This document shows positions 22,495 to 35,686 of a stretch of 64,000 nt of DNA, piece by piece. Origin of the DNA: Lasiosphaeris hirsuta (Eukaryota; Ascomycota; Sordariomycetes; Sordariales; Lasiosphaeriaceae). The stretch spans positions 4,030,001 through 4,094,000 of the forward strand of contig JAUKUA010000002.1 of assembly GCA_030549175.1 (NCBI GenBank). The letters are read 5' to 3'. The stretch's first letter is position 1. Each line of letters begins with the position of its first letter. Both the position numbers and the translations under genes were made by a program. The notes below the pieces were generated by a model. That model made no database searches, was not told where the DNA came from, and saw only the letters and a program-made list of their open reading frames with translations.

Positions 22495-25400
22495 ATGGAT
22501 TCCGGTCCTGCCAAACGGCGAAAGCTAGGTCACTCGCAAACGACCACAGAGAATGCCGCTCAGTCTGTCGTACCCAGAGGACCGTCGAGGCTCAGGGCAT
22601 TCATCTTCGAAGCGGACGAGCTGCTGGGCGAGGTCAGCCTGGACTATGCCGTAGCGTTGCGAGGCGCCGACAATCTTTTGCACAAAGTCAAGGGATCAAT
22701 TGAAGCGATTGAGCCGCACGAGTCTCTCCCAGTAAGGCGGTGTGCTTATTTGGTGGGCAAGCTTCTTGCTGACCCCTGACAGATCAACGACGCAGCGCGA
22801 CAACTCGAGAAGAAGCATCGTATCCACGTCCCCTTTCCCGAGCCTCGGCCAGCCAAAGATTCCAACTACAAGGTCTCATTCGCGAAACCCTCGCAGTTCA
22901 ACGTCGTTGGCAGCTATGTCTCCAAAACCATGGTTAAGAGCCAGAAGGACCACGCTGTCGATATGGTCGTAGTGATACCTGCCGAGATCTTGCAAGAGAA
23001 GGACCACTATGATTTGCGGTACTTCTACAAAAGGGCATATTTCCTGGCGGTAATTTCGGCCGGGCTGCAAAAGGATTTCAAGGACATTGCAGATTTATCA
23101 TTTGAGCATCTCAATGGCAACCCCCTTTGCCCGGTCGTTACCATCCGGCCCAAAAAGGACGGCGCAGAGAAGGAGGGAGAGACATCCGAATTTTTGGATT
23201 ACAGGATACGCGTGATACCCTGCGTTCCAGATGGTTTTTTCCCCAGGACAAAGCTCCATCTAGAGGCGGCGCTCATCCGCAAGGGCCACGGAGAAGGGGA
23301 TCTCGAACCGAGTCCCTTTTACAACTCGACATTGACTGCCGAGGGGTCTTTCTTGGCGTATCTTAGAGTGTTGAAGCAAGCCGAGAAGAAGTGTGCTGCG
23401 TTCAATAAGGCTTGCATTTTGGGTCGCATCTGGCTGCAACAGCGAGGATTCGGGGGTGACATTTCCAAGGGCGGATTTGGTCACTTTGAGTGGGCTGTGC
23501 TGCTCGCCCTCCTACTTCAAGGCGGCGAGAGCAAGGGTAATGGGACACTTTCAACATCACTCAGTGGCACCCAGCTGTTCAAGGCGCTCATCCAGTTCCT
23601 TTCGGTTACTAATCTCGCTGAAAAGCCATGTGTCCTGGGCCCGGGCAAAGCCGACTTCGAAGCCCCCGAGGATTGCGGTCCCGTTATTTATGACTCAAGC
23701 CGCCAGCATAACATTGCATTTAAGATGAGCCCTTGGTCGGCCGCTCTGCTCTTGCAACAGGCAAAGTGGACACGCAGCCTTCTTAGCGACAACGCCGTTG
23801 ACCAGTTCGGCCCAAGCTTTATTCTCAAGACTGATCTCCCTCTGCACAGCTTCGACTTGGTTGCTCGTCTAAATCATTCGGGTACATTTGATAAAGTGTC
23901 GGAAACAGATCCTCGAGGACGGCCTCAGCAGCTTGGTGAGGCGGTCTACAAGATTTTGAAACGGGCGTTTTCAGACGAAGAATATGGAGACAAGGCTCAA
24001 CTAATTCACATTCAAACTCCCGATCGCCCTGCATGGTCGCTCGCAGAGAGCACAAGCCCACTGGCCAACTCGGGACTCCAGGTTGCCATCCTTTTTCACC
24101 CTGTTAATATGGCGCGGACGGTAGACCGAGGCCCGTCTGCCGGGCCAAGTGCCGAAGAAAAAGAGGAATGCGATGCCTTCCGCCAATTCTGGGGGGACAA
24201 GGCGGAACTTCGGCGTTTTGAACGAGATGGTATTCACGAAACCTTGATCTGGAATTCAAGCTCCCCCTTCGAGCTGTGCGAGGAAATAATTCGTTACGTT
24301 CTCAACCTGCATCTGCGCATCGGTGCTGTCGAGAAGGATTTGACGTTTTACGGAAATGGGCTATCAAGCCTGCTCTCATTCAAACCCACCGACTTGGTAG
24401 TGTTTAATGCTGCGCGAAAGGCTTTCGCTTCTTTTGAGCGAGATGTTAGAGACCTTGAAGATCTACCACTCCACGTTCGGCAGTTGGCGCCAATTTGCCC
24501 AGAGCTGCGACAAGCTTCGGTCAAGCTCCCAACGATAGGGTGGTCGAAATCAGGACCGCAACCAATGGAAACAGTCATCTCCTTTGAAGCTTCGGGGAAG
24601 TGGCCTGAGAGCATCGCTGCTATTCAACGGACAAAGATTGCTTTCCTCCTCATGATCGGCAGTCTCCTGGAGAAAAGCAAGGCAGGAGAGCTCAAGACCT
24701 GGCTCGGTCTCGAGGACTCAACCTGTGATACCGAGAACCTCGCTTTCCTCGACGTGATCTACGAGTCTGGCGCCTCGTTCCGTCTCCGCATTCATAGCGA
24801 CCTGGAGGAAACGCTCCTTGAGCGCGAGGCTAAGGATAAGACATCAGAGCAGTATCTCCGTACGAAATCCGCCACATCTCTCGCCACGTTTAGGCGACTA
24901 TACACACAGTTGCCGCTTCATACCCAGACAATATCTACCTTTGTCACCAGGTTCCCGGCGCTATCCCCAACCATCCGCCTGCTTAAGCACTGGTTTAACT
25001 CCCATAAGCTTTCCTGTCACTTCACAGAGGAATTCATCGAGCTTGTTGTCTTGCACGTATTCATATGCCCTTACCCATGGGAAGCACCCTCGAGCGATAG
25101 CACGGGTTTCTACCGGGCTTTGCTATTCCTTGCCCGCTGGGGTTGGCGCTCTGACCCTCTTATCCTCGACACCGGCGGCGACATGGCGGCGGCAGAGCGG
25201 CATGCCATCGGGACACGTATGGAAGCATGGCGGAAGATCGACCCCAACATGAACCACACCGTCCTCTTCGTCGCTACGGCTCAAGATCCTAGCGGATTGG
25301 CATACACCGCCCTTGACGGGCATGCCAAGCCATCTAAAGTCGTGGCTTCTCGCATGACAGCCCTGGCCAAGAGCGCCTCCAAGGTGATCAGGGAGCAAGG

Positions 25401-25914
25401 CGTGGAGCTTGACCCCAGGAGGCTGTTCGTGCCGTCGGTAAAGGACTATGATGTTTTGTTTCACTTGAACGGCAAACTTTGCAAGAGCCTTCTGAAGATG
25501 TATCCCACCGACGACCTCGAGATTGGAAACGAAGGCGCCGTGAAGCACTCAAAGTTCAAGAACCTAGATGAGCAGACAGGCCAGAACCCGCTCCCGCTAG
25601 CGCAGCACCCCGCCGACGCGCTATTGAAGCAGCTGAACGCGGCGTATTCCGGCCCACTTGTCTTCTTCCGCGGTGCGGCCGAGGATAAGACAATAGGAGC
25701 AATCTGGAATCCACAAATGCAGCAGCGAAGTTTTAGGGTGAATCTGCCAACTTCTTATAAGCCTGTTGCCCGGGTTAAGGGAGGGGGTTCGGACAATGAC
25801 GACGATGACAAGGAGGAAGAGCAGGTGGTTGATGTAAACAGGGAGGCGATCGTGGCTGAGATTGCGAGGATAGGCGGAGACCTGGTTGAGAAGATTGATG
25901 TCAAGGGGCTGTAG
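22495..25914 (+). CDS. UTP22: U3 snoRNP / SSU processome protein Utp22 (Nrap)
   Basis: Utp22 works with Rrp7 in the UtpC module of the small-subunit processome, in nucleolar 18S rRNA maturation. Exons 22495-22731 and 22783-25914 give about 1122 aa. The 51-base intron has GTAAGG/ACAG ends and a stop if retained. The opening MDSGPAKRRKLG carries a basic patch. Nrap-family segments follow: FNVVGSYVSKTMVKSQKDHA, DMVVVIPAEILQEKDHYDLR, YRIRVIPCVPDGFFPRTKLH, GRIWLQQRGFGGDISKGGFG and the tandem nucleotidyltransferase-like architecture. The C-terminal domain includes LLKHWFNSHKLSCHF and DYDVLFHLN. The tail is acidic. The ATG at 22495 is in a CACCATGG context. Confidence 0.95.
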
Positions 25915-26251
25915 CTATGTCTCAGGTTTGGAGGGATAGCAGATAATTAGGTCTAATGAAGCGTTGAACGATAGTGAATTCGAACAGAAACAAATGCACC
26001 GGGGGTCCTGATGAGCCAGTGGTTGAGGTGCAAAAATGACGCGCACGGTTGATGCAGATAGTCGATTTGCATGCTAAATTAACACATCAAGTTCCTGGGA
26101 TTGCTACCTATGAGAGACCAACAGAATGTCTAGGGTATGATTGTGCCCGCAAAAGTTACCCCCGCATGCAAAGCCAATTATCCCTAGCTCAGTATTCCCA
26201 AAGCTTTTTTGGCATCGTAATCTCGGACAAAACACAGACGACTCAGTCCCT
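25915..26251. other. Convergent 3' flanks UTP22 / ASF1
   Basis: A 337-base region between two stop codons, with no feature beyond the expected 3' UTRs. Confidence 0.6.
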
Positions 26252-27317
26252 TCACTGGACCATGACTTCTGCCTTGGCAGGACCGGCAGCCGGTTCCGGC
26301 TTATCCATATCGACGTCCATCTCGTCACCCTCAGCAGCCTCACCCTCGACCTCCTCCTCCTCCTCAAGGTCATCCTCACTCTCGCCTTCAATATCGACGC
26401 TGCCGTCCTCAGACATCTCGTCCTCCTCGAGGCCGCCGTCGGCCTCGGCCTCAGCCTCAGCCTCAGCGCCCTCGACGCCGTCCATGGCAGCGTCCTTATC
26501 AGCCAGTGCCTCGCTGTTGGCCTCAACGGGGACAGCCTCCTCCTCCTCGGCAAGCTCCTCGGCACCGTACTCGTCCTCGTCGACGACGAGATCCGCCTCG
26601 GGTTGCTCGGGCGGGAACTCGGCAGGGGCGGACGCCTCGGAATCCCTGGGTGCGCGGAATGCGGTTAGCACAATGTGGATGGGCGCGGTTTGCGTAGATG
26701 CGTATTAGAAACAAAAACAAAAGAGCGGGAGATACATACCACTTGATTGCGAATCTGGTCACACGTGGCTTCTCGGCGAGTACGTTGCGTCGGATCTTCT
26801 CAATGTCGGGTTTGGCAGGGGGGTCGTTCTTGAGCTCATCGCTCTCATACTCGTTGTTGACATAGTAGCCAACGCGGACGAACTCGCGACCGTCGTAGGC
26901 GCAGGTCAGCAGCACGACAGTGACGCCGAGCAGCTCGTCGATAGGGATCCGCTTAGTGTCGGGCGGGTCGGCCTCGAAAACAAATTTGTTTACGCCGACG
27001 GGGATAGGGCCGACGAGTAAGGAGTCAAGCTCCTGATCGTAGTTGTCCGACTGAGCGGAGCCGACATAAATGAGCTTCCACTCAAGATCTGCCGGGAGGG
27101 AGGGTTAGCTCCTGTGTTTGCAGGCGGCGTAAAGGTTTGCGGCAGGTGGCAACTTCGCAGCCTGGCGGCCTGAAGAGACGCGATCGCAATGGTACGAGTC
27201 GTGCATACCTTTCTCAAGTTGCTCAAGACACTCGAAAGTGATCTCAAACTCATATTTATCAGTGAACTTGGCGGGGTTGTTCATAACATTGACCCCGAGT
27301 AGCGAGACGACAGACAT
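26252..27317 (-). CDS. ASF1: Histone H3-H4 chaperone Asf1
   Basis: Asf1 binds the H3-H4 dimer in nucleosome assembly and disassembly and passes it to CAF-1 or HIR. Minus-strand exons 27317-27209, 27088-26740 and 26645-26252 give about 283 aa. Introns are 120 and 94 nt with GTATG-type donors and CAG acceptors. The immunoglobulin-like core is strongly conserved: [44 protein letters not shown], and [10 protein letters not shown] at the end of the core. The third exon encodes only the very acidic tail (Glu/Asp/Ala, about 130 residues), with a small Glu-Ala repeat. Junctions at EK|DL and KW|DS keep frame. Confidence 0.96.
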
Positions 27318-28563
27318 GTTGAGGGTTACGTGTGCTGTGAAGCAAATCGGGAAAATTTGTTGTTGCGGCTTGCGGTTTCAGGGTTGCGATGGCTCTCTCG
27401 TGCGGGCGAGGTTCTTCAGTGACGGTGGAAAAACGTGTTGTTGATGTTGATGGGGGAGGAGATTGGGTTGTTGGAAGGGAAGAAGCGCTAGTAAATCGTG
27501 TTTATTTTGGAGATTTGGGCGCCTTTGGTTTAGTATTGGGTGTCAGTCTCGAATCGAGTTGAGAGGTGAGATGCGACAAGGCGGGCCGCGCTCTCTGAGA
27601 CCCTTGCAAGAGTGGGCACTTGTGAAAGTCGCGGTCTGTGTTCCTGTCGCGTAAATTGAGGAGCAGATCGAAGAGGCTAGACGCGTCCACTCAGACCCCG
27701 CCGTGCCCGCTAGGCCAGGAGTCGAGGCTGAAAAACGAGCAAGGGTGTGTGTGGTGTTGGAGTTGAGATTAGCCACATTCTCATTACCACCAGCCACCCT
27801 CACCCCTCCGCGGGACCCACCCATCAAACCAGACAAGCCACAGCCAAACTTCTTTCTAGCTACCAACCGGCAGACGGCCCGTCCATGAATGAATGCCAGC
27901 CTCGGTCTGATCCCTGCCGCATAAAAAAAATGATGCCAGTCACTGTCTGCACTCGCTCAATTTTCCAGCTGAACTATCGTGTTGCTCTTCGACAGCAGCC
28001 ACCTCACCTTCACCCTCACCATCCTGCACTGCGACTGGGAGCTGGCACACCCTCGGTATTCAAGCGACACGCGCATTTCCTGTGCGCAGCTGCTAATACC
28101 GTCTGGTTCTTTGTCATCGCTTCCTCCGCATTTTCTTTCTCTTCTCCGCCATGCAGCAACGTCCCGGTCGCTTTTCTTTCCGCCCTTCGACATAATCCTT
28201 CGTTTGCGACGCGAGCCACGGCGGCGTGACAACTTCGATATTCTGTCGGCCACCTATACCTCCAGACCCAATCCTCGATTTATCGTCCTTCGCACCTGCA
28301 GTAATCGCCCACACTTTGCCGACTTTCGATTTGACCGAAGGCGCGACTGCCAAATCCGGCAAGTCTTGCTTCGAGCCGCGCGACCACATCACCATCACCA
28401 TCGCCATCGACATTGGCATCAACAACAAAAACCCCAGCGCATTCTCGCAATATATCTTGCACCTCGCTTTGCTATACCACTTTCCCTCGACATTCAAATT
28501 TACGGACTTGACTATTGCAACAGCTTACCTGTCCTCCAGGCAGAACGGCACCCTATCCCCACA
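27318..28563. promoter_or_regulatory. Divergent region ASF1 / RNA14
   Basis: A 1246-base head-to-head region. The part from about 27880 to 28563 is open in several plus-strand frames (one frame is open from 27979 through the RNA14 start), but has no family resemblance and a C/T-rich leader-like composition. It is read as a long 5' leader and promoter, not as coding sequence. Confidence 0.5.
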
Positions 28564-31500
28564 ATGGCCGAGTACGACCCTACTCACCAAGGCGGTGCTT
28601 GGAACGAGAATGAAGGCTATGAGATGGCAGAAGGCGATCAGCAAGAGCATACTCAGCATAGCACCGATGATGAAGAAGAATATTCCATTAACATAGCCCA
28701 TGATGCTCCAGGTGACGTGCCATCGCATGATGGTTCCACCGATGATGTGGGTGACTACGATCCAGCATCAGTCACATCTGCCCCGGCTCATGAACCCATG
28801 GAGAATCTAGCACCTCTCAAGCCTTCTCCGCAACCTGTCGCCAAGAAGCCCCGGACCGCTGGAGGCTTCCTAGTGGGAGACTCAGATTCCGAGGATGACA
28901 GCGATGCACCTGGTCCTGCATCCAGTGGTCTTGCTCCCGGCCCAGTGTTGCGCCCCTCTGTTCCACGTTCCCCCCATCAGAACACCACAGCTGCTCAAGA
29001 CTCTCTGGGCCCTCCCCCGATGCCATGTCTGCTGCACATGTGAATGTGGCTGCTGCTGCTTCCACTCACAGCCACAGCCTTGGCAATGGCTCTACTGCGA
29101 TTGCTTCCCCTACCCCTGCTGCTGCCGTTGCTGCACCGGGCACCACACCCCAAGCGCCTCCTGACAGAGTAGCTTTCCTTGAGGAACGCGTGCTGGAAGA
29201 TCCTCGGGGGCATTGGATCATTGGCTCGCGCTGATCGCCGAGTATCGGACAAGGAACAATATCAGTGAGTCGCGCCAGATTTACGACCGATTCTTGGCTG
29301 TGTTCCCCCAAGCTGTAAGTACACAAGCACTAATCCCATCGGCATGGACCTGTCGGAGCTAACAATTTGTATGTAGGCCGATGTCTGGGCTGCGTATTTG
29401 GATATGGAGCTGGGCATGAACAACTTTCAGGAAGCCGAGCAAATATTTGGCAAGTGTCTGATGGGAACACCCAATGTGAACCTGTGGACCAAGTATCTTG
29501 ACTATATCCGTCGGCGAAATGACCTGAACGACAGCACCGGACAGGCCCGCCAAACCGTATCTCATGCCTACGAGTTTGTGATCAACAACATCGGCCTCGA
29601 TAAGGACTCGGGCAAGATCTGGGCCGATTATATCCAGTTCCTCAAGTTTGGTCCCGGCACGGTAGGCGGAAGCCAATGGCAAGATCAACAAAAGATGGAC
29701 CAGATGCGGAAGGCCTACCAGCGCGCAATCTGTGTTCCTATTGCCAATGTCAACACGTTGTGGAAGGAGTATGACCAGTTTGAGATGGGTCTCAACAAGA
29801 TGACAGGCCGCAAGTACCTTGCTGAGAAGTCGCCATCGTACATGTCCGCCAAGAGTGCCAACACAGCTCTCGAAAACATCACTCGGGGCTTGCGGCGCAC
29901 GAGTCTCCCTCGGCTCCCACCCGCCCTTGGCTTCGATGGCGACCAGGAGTATCTCGAGCAAGTTGACATTTGGAAGCGGTGGATCAGCTGGGAGAAGTCT
30001 GACCCTCTAGACCTCAAAGACGACAAGGAGCAGCCCGGCTTGTTCCAGAAGCGCATTCTTTATGTCTACAATCAAGCCTTGATGGCCTTGCGGTTCTGGC
30101 CTGAGATGTGGGTCGATGCTGCTCAGTGGTGCATCGACAACAACGTCACGACAGTCGAGAACAAGGTCACAAAGGACGGCAATGCGTATGGCCTGGAGTA
30201 TCTTCTCAAGGGCATTGATGCCAATCCTGAGAGTGTCTTGTTGGCGCTCAAGCACGCCGACCACATCGAGTCGACTTATCCGATTGAGGAAAATGATGAT
30301 GCCAAGATCGCACGCGGCCAGGCAGTCCGAGCGCCGTACAACAAGGTTCTGGACACCCTGTATGCCATTATCAAGAAATTGAAGGACCGAGAAACTGCTG
30401 AGGTCGCTCGTATCGAGGAATCCTTTGCTGCCCAAGATGCCGCCAACCACAGTGCTGATGCTGACGATGACTATGATGACGAAGCCGGATCTGGCCCGGC
30501 GCCCAAGGACAACAACCGAAAGAACGAGCAGACCAGAGCCATCCAGCAAGGCTATGCTGCTCAGACACAGCTGCTCTCTCGCACTATTACTTTCGTCTGG
30601 ATTGCCTTGATCCGTGCGATGCGTCGCATTCAAGGCAAAGGCAAGCCCAATTCAGCTCTCGGCGGAATGCGTCAAGCATTTACGGATGCTCGACAAAGAG
30701 GCAGACTCACAAGCGACGTGTATTCTGCTGTCGCACAGCTCGAGTGGACCATATATAAAGAGCCCGCAGGGGGCAAAATCTTTGATCGTGGTGCTCGTCT
30801 TTTCCCGGAAGACGAAAACTTCACTCTTGAGAACATCAAGTACCTCCACTCCAGAGACGACTTTACAAGTTGGTCCTCCCCCTCATGATGCCGACTTACC
30901 TTACTTAGCATTATACTAATTCTGTGCTGTAGATGCTCGCGTGCTTTTTGAAACCGTTGTCAACCGTCTGACTCAGAAGCCTGAGTTGGTGCACAAAGCA
31001 AAGCCCCTGTACGCCTACTTTCACAAGTACGAGTCTCAGTTTGGCGAGCTCGCTCAGATCGCCAAGTTGGAGAAGCGCATGGCGGAGCTCTTCCCTGAGG
31101 ATCCGAAGCTAGCACATTTCAATGCTCGCTACTCCAGCGACAAATTCGATCCTATCGCCGCGCGGATCATCGTCTCACCCGCCACACAACTCCGACCCAA
31201 GGGTCTTATGCCCTCAATTGAGCAGCCCTCGTCACTTCACAACTCCCCTCGCCCGGCCCAGTTCGCCACCCGGAACAGCCCTCGTCCCCAGTTCTTGCCG
31301 GCGACGAATTCCCCCAAGCGGCCTCCACCCATCGACGACTTTGACGAGCCGCCCCGGAAGATACAGCGCAATGAGTATCAAGAGTTCCAGCGCGGTGTAT
31401 CTCCCTTGAAGGGTGCCGCCGGTCGACGTCTCGATCAGCAACGCCGATTGCAAGGCCAGGGCGCTGCCTCATATAGTGCTGCGCCTCTCCCAATCGCCCG

Positions 31501-32062
31501 GGACATCACATTCCTCCTGAGCCAAATCCCGCGGGCCGAGACGTACGATTACCACCGTATCAACCCCATCAACATGGTCAACATGCTCCAGGAGACACAC
31601 GTCCCTGACTACACAGCGTGGAAGAGCCACAAGGATGACGGCGGAAATGCCGCCCTTCGTGGTAGCCAGGGTCAGTCATTACACCATCGGCAAGTCTCTG
31701 CCGACTACGCTGCGCAGTACGGTTTCCAGAGCCGTGACTCCCCTGCGCCTCTGGGCCGCCCGATGAGCCCCTACACTGGGGATGGCGCCCGTGGTCGCCT
31801 AGCGCCGGCTTCTGCTACTTACAGACAGTCGTCGCTGCGACCTGGATCCAGCGGATCGTACGAGCCGCCCCCGGCCGGCTTTGCTCAGCAAGGCCTGCCG
31901 CCACCTCAGCAGCAATACGGCGCACCGGGACAGTACGATGCGGGGGGTTGGCAGCCACCGTATGGCGCCCCCCCGCCGATGCAGCAGAGTTACGGTGCGC
32001 CTCCGCCGCAGTACGGTCAGGCACCGCCCCCTCAACAGGCATACCCTCGCTATCCTTACTGA
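28564..32062 (+). CDS. RNA14: mRNA 3'-end processing protein Rna14 (CstF77), with two apparent frameshifts
   Basis: Rna14 is the HAT-repeat scaffold of cleavage factor IA (CstF77), which links Rna15 to the poly(A) machinery. Exons 28564-29314, 29377-30868 and 30933-32062; introns have GTAAGT/GTAG and GTTGGT/GTAG ends. HAT segments include ADVWAAYLDMELGMNNF, WTKYLDYIRRRNDLND and KPLYAYFHKYESQFGEL. The C-terminus is Pro/Gln/Tyr-rich. Exon 1 is not open as given: the frame breaks at a C run near 29014-29018 and again at a G run near 29206-29210. Each break is explained by one missing base. With both counted, exon 1 ends in the phase that exon 2 needs, and the expected DPRG...LDHWLALIAEYR segment appears. 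Predicted length would be about 1124 aa. Such breaks in a normally essential gene suggest sequence error, but this cannot be decided here. Confidence 0.88.
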
Positions 32063-35000
32063 GAGGGTGCGACCCAATGCCAGGACGTTGATGCTGGTGG
32101 TTGGATGCACCTGGTTGGCTTAGTACAATCAATCTATGGTTCTGCCTCCCTTCCGACATTCACCTTTCCGTCCTGGTATAATTTTTTGTTCACACTTGTA
32201 ATTATCATGAAGCATCATGCATTTTCCCCAAGAGAGGAGACGGTCATATTGTATGAGTAAGGGAATGAACAGGGACAAAGGACCTTCTTTCTTCAGGGCA
32301 GCATTTGTTACCCATCACGTCGCATCACGTCTGGCGTTGGGTGATTGGCACAAGGTCGGCTTTATCTATGACCTTGGGTTTTTAGCACTAGGAATGGAAT
32401 AAGTAGCGGGGAGGGGAACAAAGAAAACTGTGGCACCGCTCCCCCATATGTCCCCGTCAGAGTTGGGACCTCCATCTTAGTATGGCATGGACTTGAGAGC
32501 AGGTTCGGGGATGGATAGGCTTCCGGGAGTTGTTGATAGATTCATTCCTGGCTTCCTTCATGCTCGGATTATCGGGGTATGGGAATCTAGAGTAGATAGG
32601 TAGCCGAGGAGAATCTGAATGACATTGACCACGAATCGGATTTCCGGGGTAATGAATGCATGTGGTGCGGTTACAACAAGTCCTCGATGATGACCCAATG
32701 CTGAATTCTTTGAACGCCTTGTCTATCTCTAGCTCTACTCAATACTTTCATGACTGCAATAGGGGAGCCGGAAGAAATGGTGTCGGACAGAAGCCCAAGA
32801 ATACTCTCCCGGTGAGCTTTCCCATTTTTGCTCCTCTGCCAGCACCATGAACGGCCACAACAGCTAGGAATAATCGGAACTATCTCTAACAGGAAAAGAG
32901 TGCATTCTGTGCCTACGCCACAGCTCTTCTCAGTAACGGTATATTTGTGCCTTCGATTTACCACGAGCTCAGTCTCCCGCGATGCCACGCTCCTCGATAA
33001 GGCTTGCTGTTTTCCATCACAGACATTATGTACTAGTACACGGCCCAACCCGCATTCAGCCGCCCTCTTCTCTGATGACCGAGCAATCAGTCCCACAGCC
33101 CGCCACATCCTAGTACTTGTGTGCTGCCGTCGGGTCGTCGCTTGGTGGGGTATCGAAGACAACCTTATTTTCATGTCGTGAGTTTCAGCCGTTGCGTCTG
33201 CGTGCTCTGCCCGTGATCCCGGTTTCAACTCGAGGGAAAGCATGACAGCATACGAATTCCATGTCCGCCGTCAGCATACGTGATTCTATCAGCACTTGGG
33301 ACGCGTTCTTGTCCCCAGCTTTTGTGGTAGCAGAGAATGTCGAGCTATCAATGGATGCTTCGGGGGAGGTCTGACCAAATACCGTGATTGGCTTTTTCTT
33401 CCTTTCAGGTTCAGGGTGTCCAGAATCTCGACGTCTTAGCTGGCATTCTCTCGTTTGGCAGAGCGGGCGGTGGCTGTGTACTTCTCGCTGGTGGTGAGTC
33501 CGGTTGCCTCCAGCTTCGCGCGGCCGTTCCGGCCCTCACAGCGGACTTGCTGTGATATGGATTGATATGGGTGCCTTGCCGTCTGAGCTGGGGTGGTTGC
33601 CGCTGGGCCATCTTCGCAGTACCACAGCGGTAGATGTCGTTGATGGTAGTTCGTAGTGGCCATGAGCTGGTGAGCAAAGGGCCTAGTAACCTGAATGAGG
33701 TGGTTAAGACAAGATAATTTTCCTTTCCCATGTGGCGCAAATTGGCGGCGAACTCGGTCTGAAGGGAAGACGGCCGCACCATATCTTCATTCAATATCAA
33801 TGAGAACCCCATGTTGATTTTGATGTCTAGCTAAATGTCGAGAGCCACGTCGTCGCATTCTAGTTATCTAAAACGATGGATTCCCGCCTGCCATTTGAAT
33901 TTCGTCCGTGTTTAGATCCCCCATGCGGCCTGAACAGTAATATTTTCAAATGAGGGGACATCTTGGGACCTTCCCACCTGTCCAGCCATACTTACAACAG
34001 CCGTCGGCTCCCAGTATCCAACCCCAACGAACACTTCACACACAGAGCACCCCTAGTACACAAGTCTCTGAAGGGCTCCTCGAGCAGCTTCACGATCAGT
34101 AAATTTAGCATGTGGACGGCCAAGGCTTGGTTGAAATTGATGGAGTGATGAGCCGGGCCGTCTCGAAGATGTCTTTCAAAGCGTCCTACAGGCACATACT
34201 CCATACACATTTGGTCCCCCATGCAGACAGTGGGATCCGTCTCATTCAGATTCCAAATTTCCGAGGCAAGTACGACGGATTCTCAACAGTCGCCGGCGTA
34301 GATCTTTGCTTTGAAACTAGCTTGTGATGTGTGTGAGTGTCTGTCCTTGGGCATCGATTCCATTTTCCAGCCAGCCGAAATTGAAGAGACCCTTTCATAC
34401 ATACTAAATGTGTGGTGACTGTAGTCTGTACCATTCTTGCATTGTGAATCTTGTGAATATTGCAGGGCTCCTTCCATCCCAAGACTGCCCCCTAGTTTCC
34501 TGGCCCTGGAGCGTTTGCAGACCTCCCAACCCCCATTCACTGCCGCACCTTCCCTATCTTCGGATAACCGCATCTATTCACTCCATTCACTGCCTCAACC
34601 TGCAGACTAGCCTACAGACTGGCCGGTCTGTGCCCTCCAGACCAAGTATAAATACCTCCCTCCTCTCCTCCTTCAACCTCTCCCTCTTCTCTTCCTTCAC
34701 ATCACACACCTTCTCTACCTTCTACCTTCTACCTGCTCTCGTCTCGACATTCAGTTGAGGCACCTCTCAACATCACTGCCAGCGAAGAACCATCTTGGGA
34801 TTTATCCCAGAGTGATTCATAGCAATCTCACAGGTACGTACTGCGACTCACAGCCAGCATCAGCATCCGTCATTCTGGGCCAGTTCCTGCGTTTGAATTC
34901 CCATTTCAAACAGACGGACATGCCAAACACCCCAAGCCTGGCTCACAACCAGCGCTTTCCCGGTCGGTGTGCAAACAGATTTCCCAATTCCCGTGAGCCA

Positions 35001-35686
35001 CAATCTGTGGGGATCCTGGGCATTCTGGGTAGCAACCTCTTGGGTCTGCTGCCTTTAAATACCCTACCTCGCCGCCCTTGCCTTTTCCTGATCCGTAACT
35101 CGACTTCTTCAAAACCCGCTGAACTTTTTTTTTCTCCCTCACAGGTACTAGCTGTCCTCATCATCTCTGCTGAATATCGCAGTGAGCATCACAGACTAAC
35201 TTCTTTCCACAGTTCTCCTCGAGAACATCGATTGCCCAACTCTACCTGCAACCAAAATTTGTAAGTTTTTCTGATTCCTGACAGCCACCAAATTTCACAT
35301 TCCCACCTCTCGCCCCGCCTGCCTTGGAACACCTTCCTCCTCTGGAGCGGCGCTGTTCAGTTCGAGAAGGGTTGTGTTCGCGAGTGCCATTGCTCTTCCC
35401 GGACAAACGGCACAACTGCCCCATTCTTCCGCTCCGCTTCGCGCCAACACCTCACATCCGACTTGGGCTAACAATCGATTTCTCAGCCGATCATCTTGAT
35501 CTTCATCTCCGACAAAAGTGAAGGTTGATTTCTCCGAGTAAGTCGTGCCTGCCTTTGATCACTGCCCCTCACTGTCCAGCATGTTCCCTGGAGGAACACA
35601 AATTTGCTGCATATCGTTTTCAACGCCCAATCGCTCTTTGGTTTCGAGACACCGGCTAACTCTTCACCACCCAGAACAATTTCACA
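32063..35686. other. 3.6-kb gene-free stretch; Argonaute promoter and leader at right
   Basis: No frame has family resemblance. The left part holds the RNA14 3' UTR. Small ORFs such as the minus-strand one at 33411-33812 are unsupported. From about 34600 the composition becomes C/T-rich with a TATAAATA at 34647, then many donor- and acceptor-like sites (GTACGT near 34836, CACAG near 35146, GTAAGT near 35536, CCAG near 35580). This looks like a long, possibly spliced 5' leader of the Argonaute gene. The exact exons cannot be fixed without transcripts. Confidence 0.5.
34647..34654 (+). promoter_or_regulatory. Candidate TATA box with downstream CT-rich tract
   Basis: TATAAATA is followed within a few bases by about 90 bases of C/T-rich sequence, a combination common at strongly used fungal promoters. 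It lies about 1.03 kb before the Argonaute ATG, which would imply a long leader. Confidence 0.4.

Noticed and set aside
27979..28563. In-frame open extension upstream of the RNA14 ATG
   Set aside because: Open but not family-like; the frame starts from a TTG, and the ATG at 28564 gives a normal acidic N-terminus.
28925..28980. Possible intron GTGGTC...TCAG that would fix the first RNA14 frame break
   Set aside because: Weak donor, no branch site, and it would not fix the second break at 29206; a missing base in the C run explains the first break more simply.
33411..33812. 133-residue minus-strand frame in the RNA14-Argonaute gap
   Set aside because: Begins with ATG but has no recognisable domain, neighbouring exon or coding-like composition.
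34755..35264. 169-residue plus-strand frame upstream of Argonaute
   Set aside because: Biased leader-like composition and many splice-like sites; better read as 5' leader. No family resemblance.
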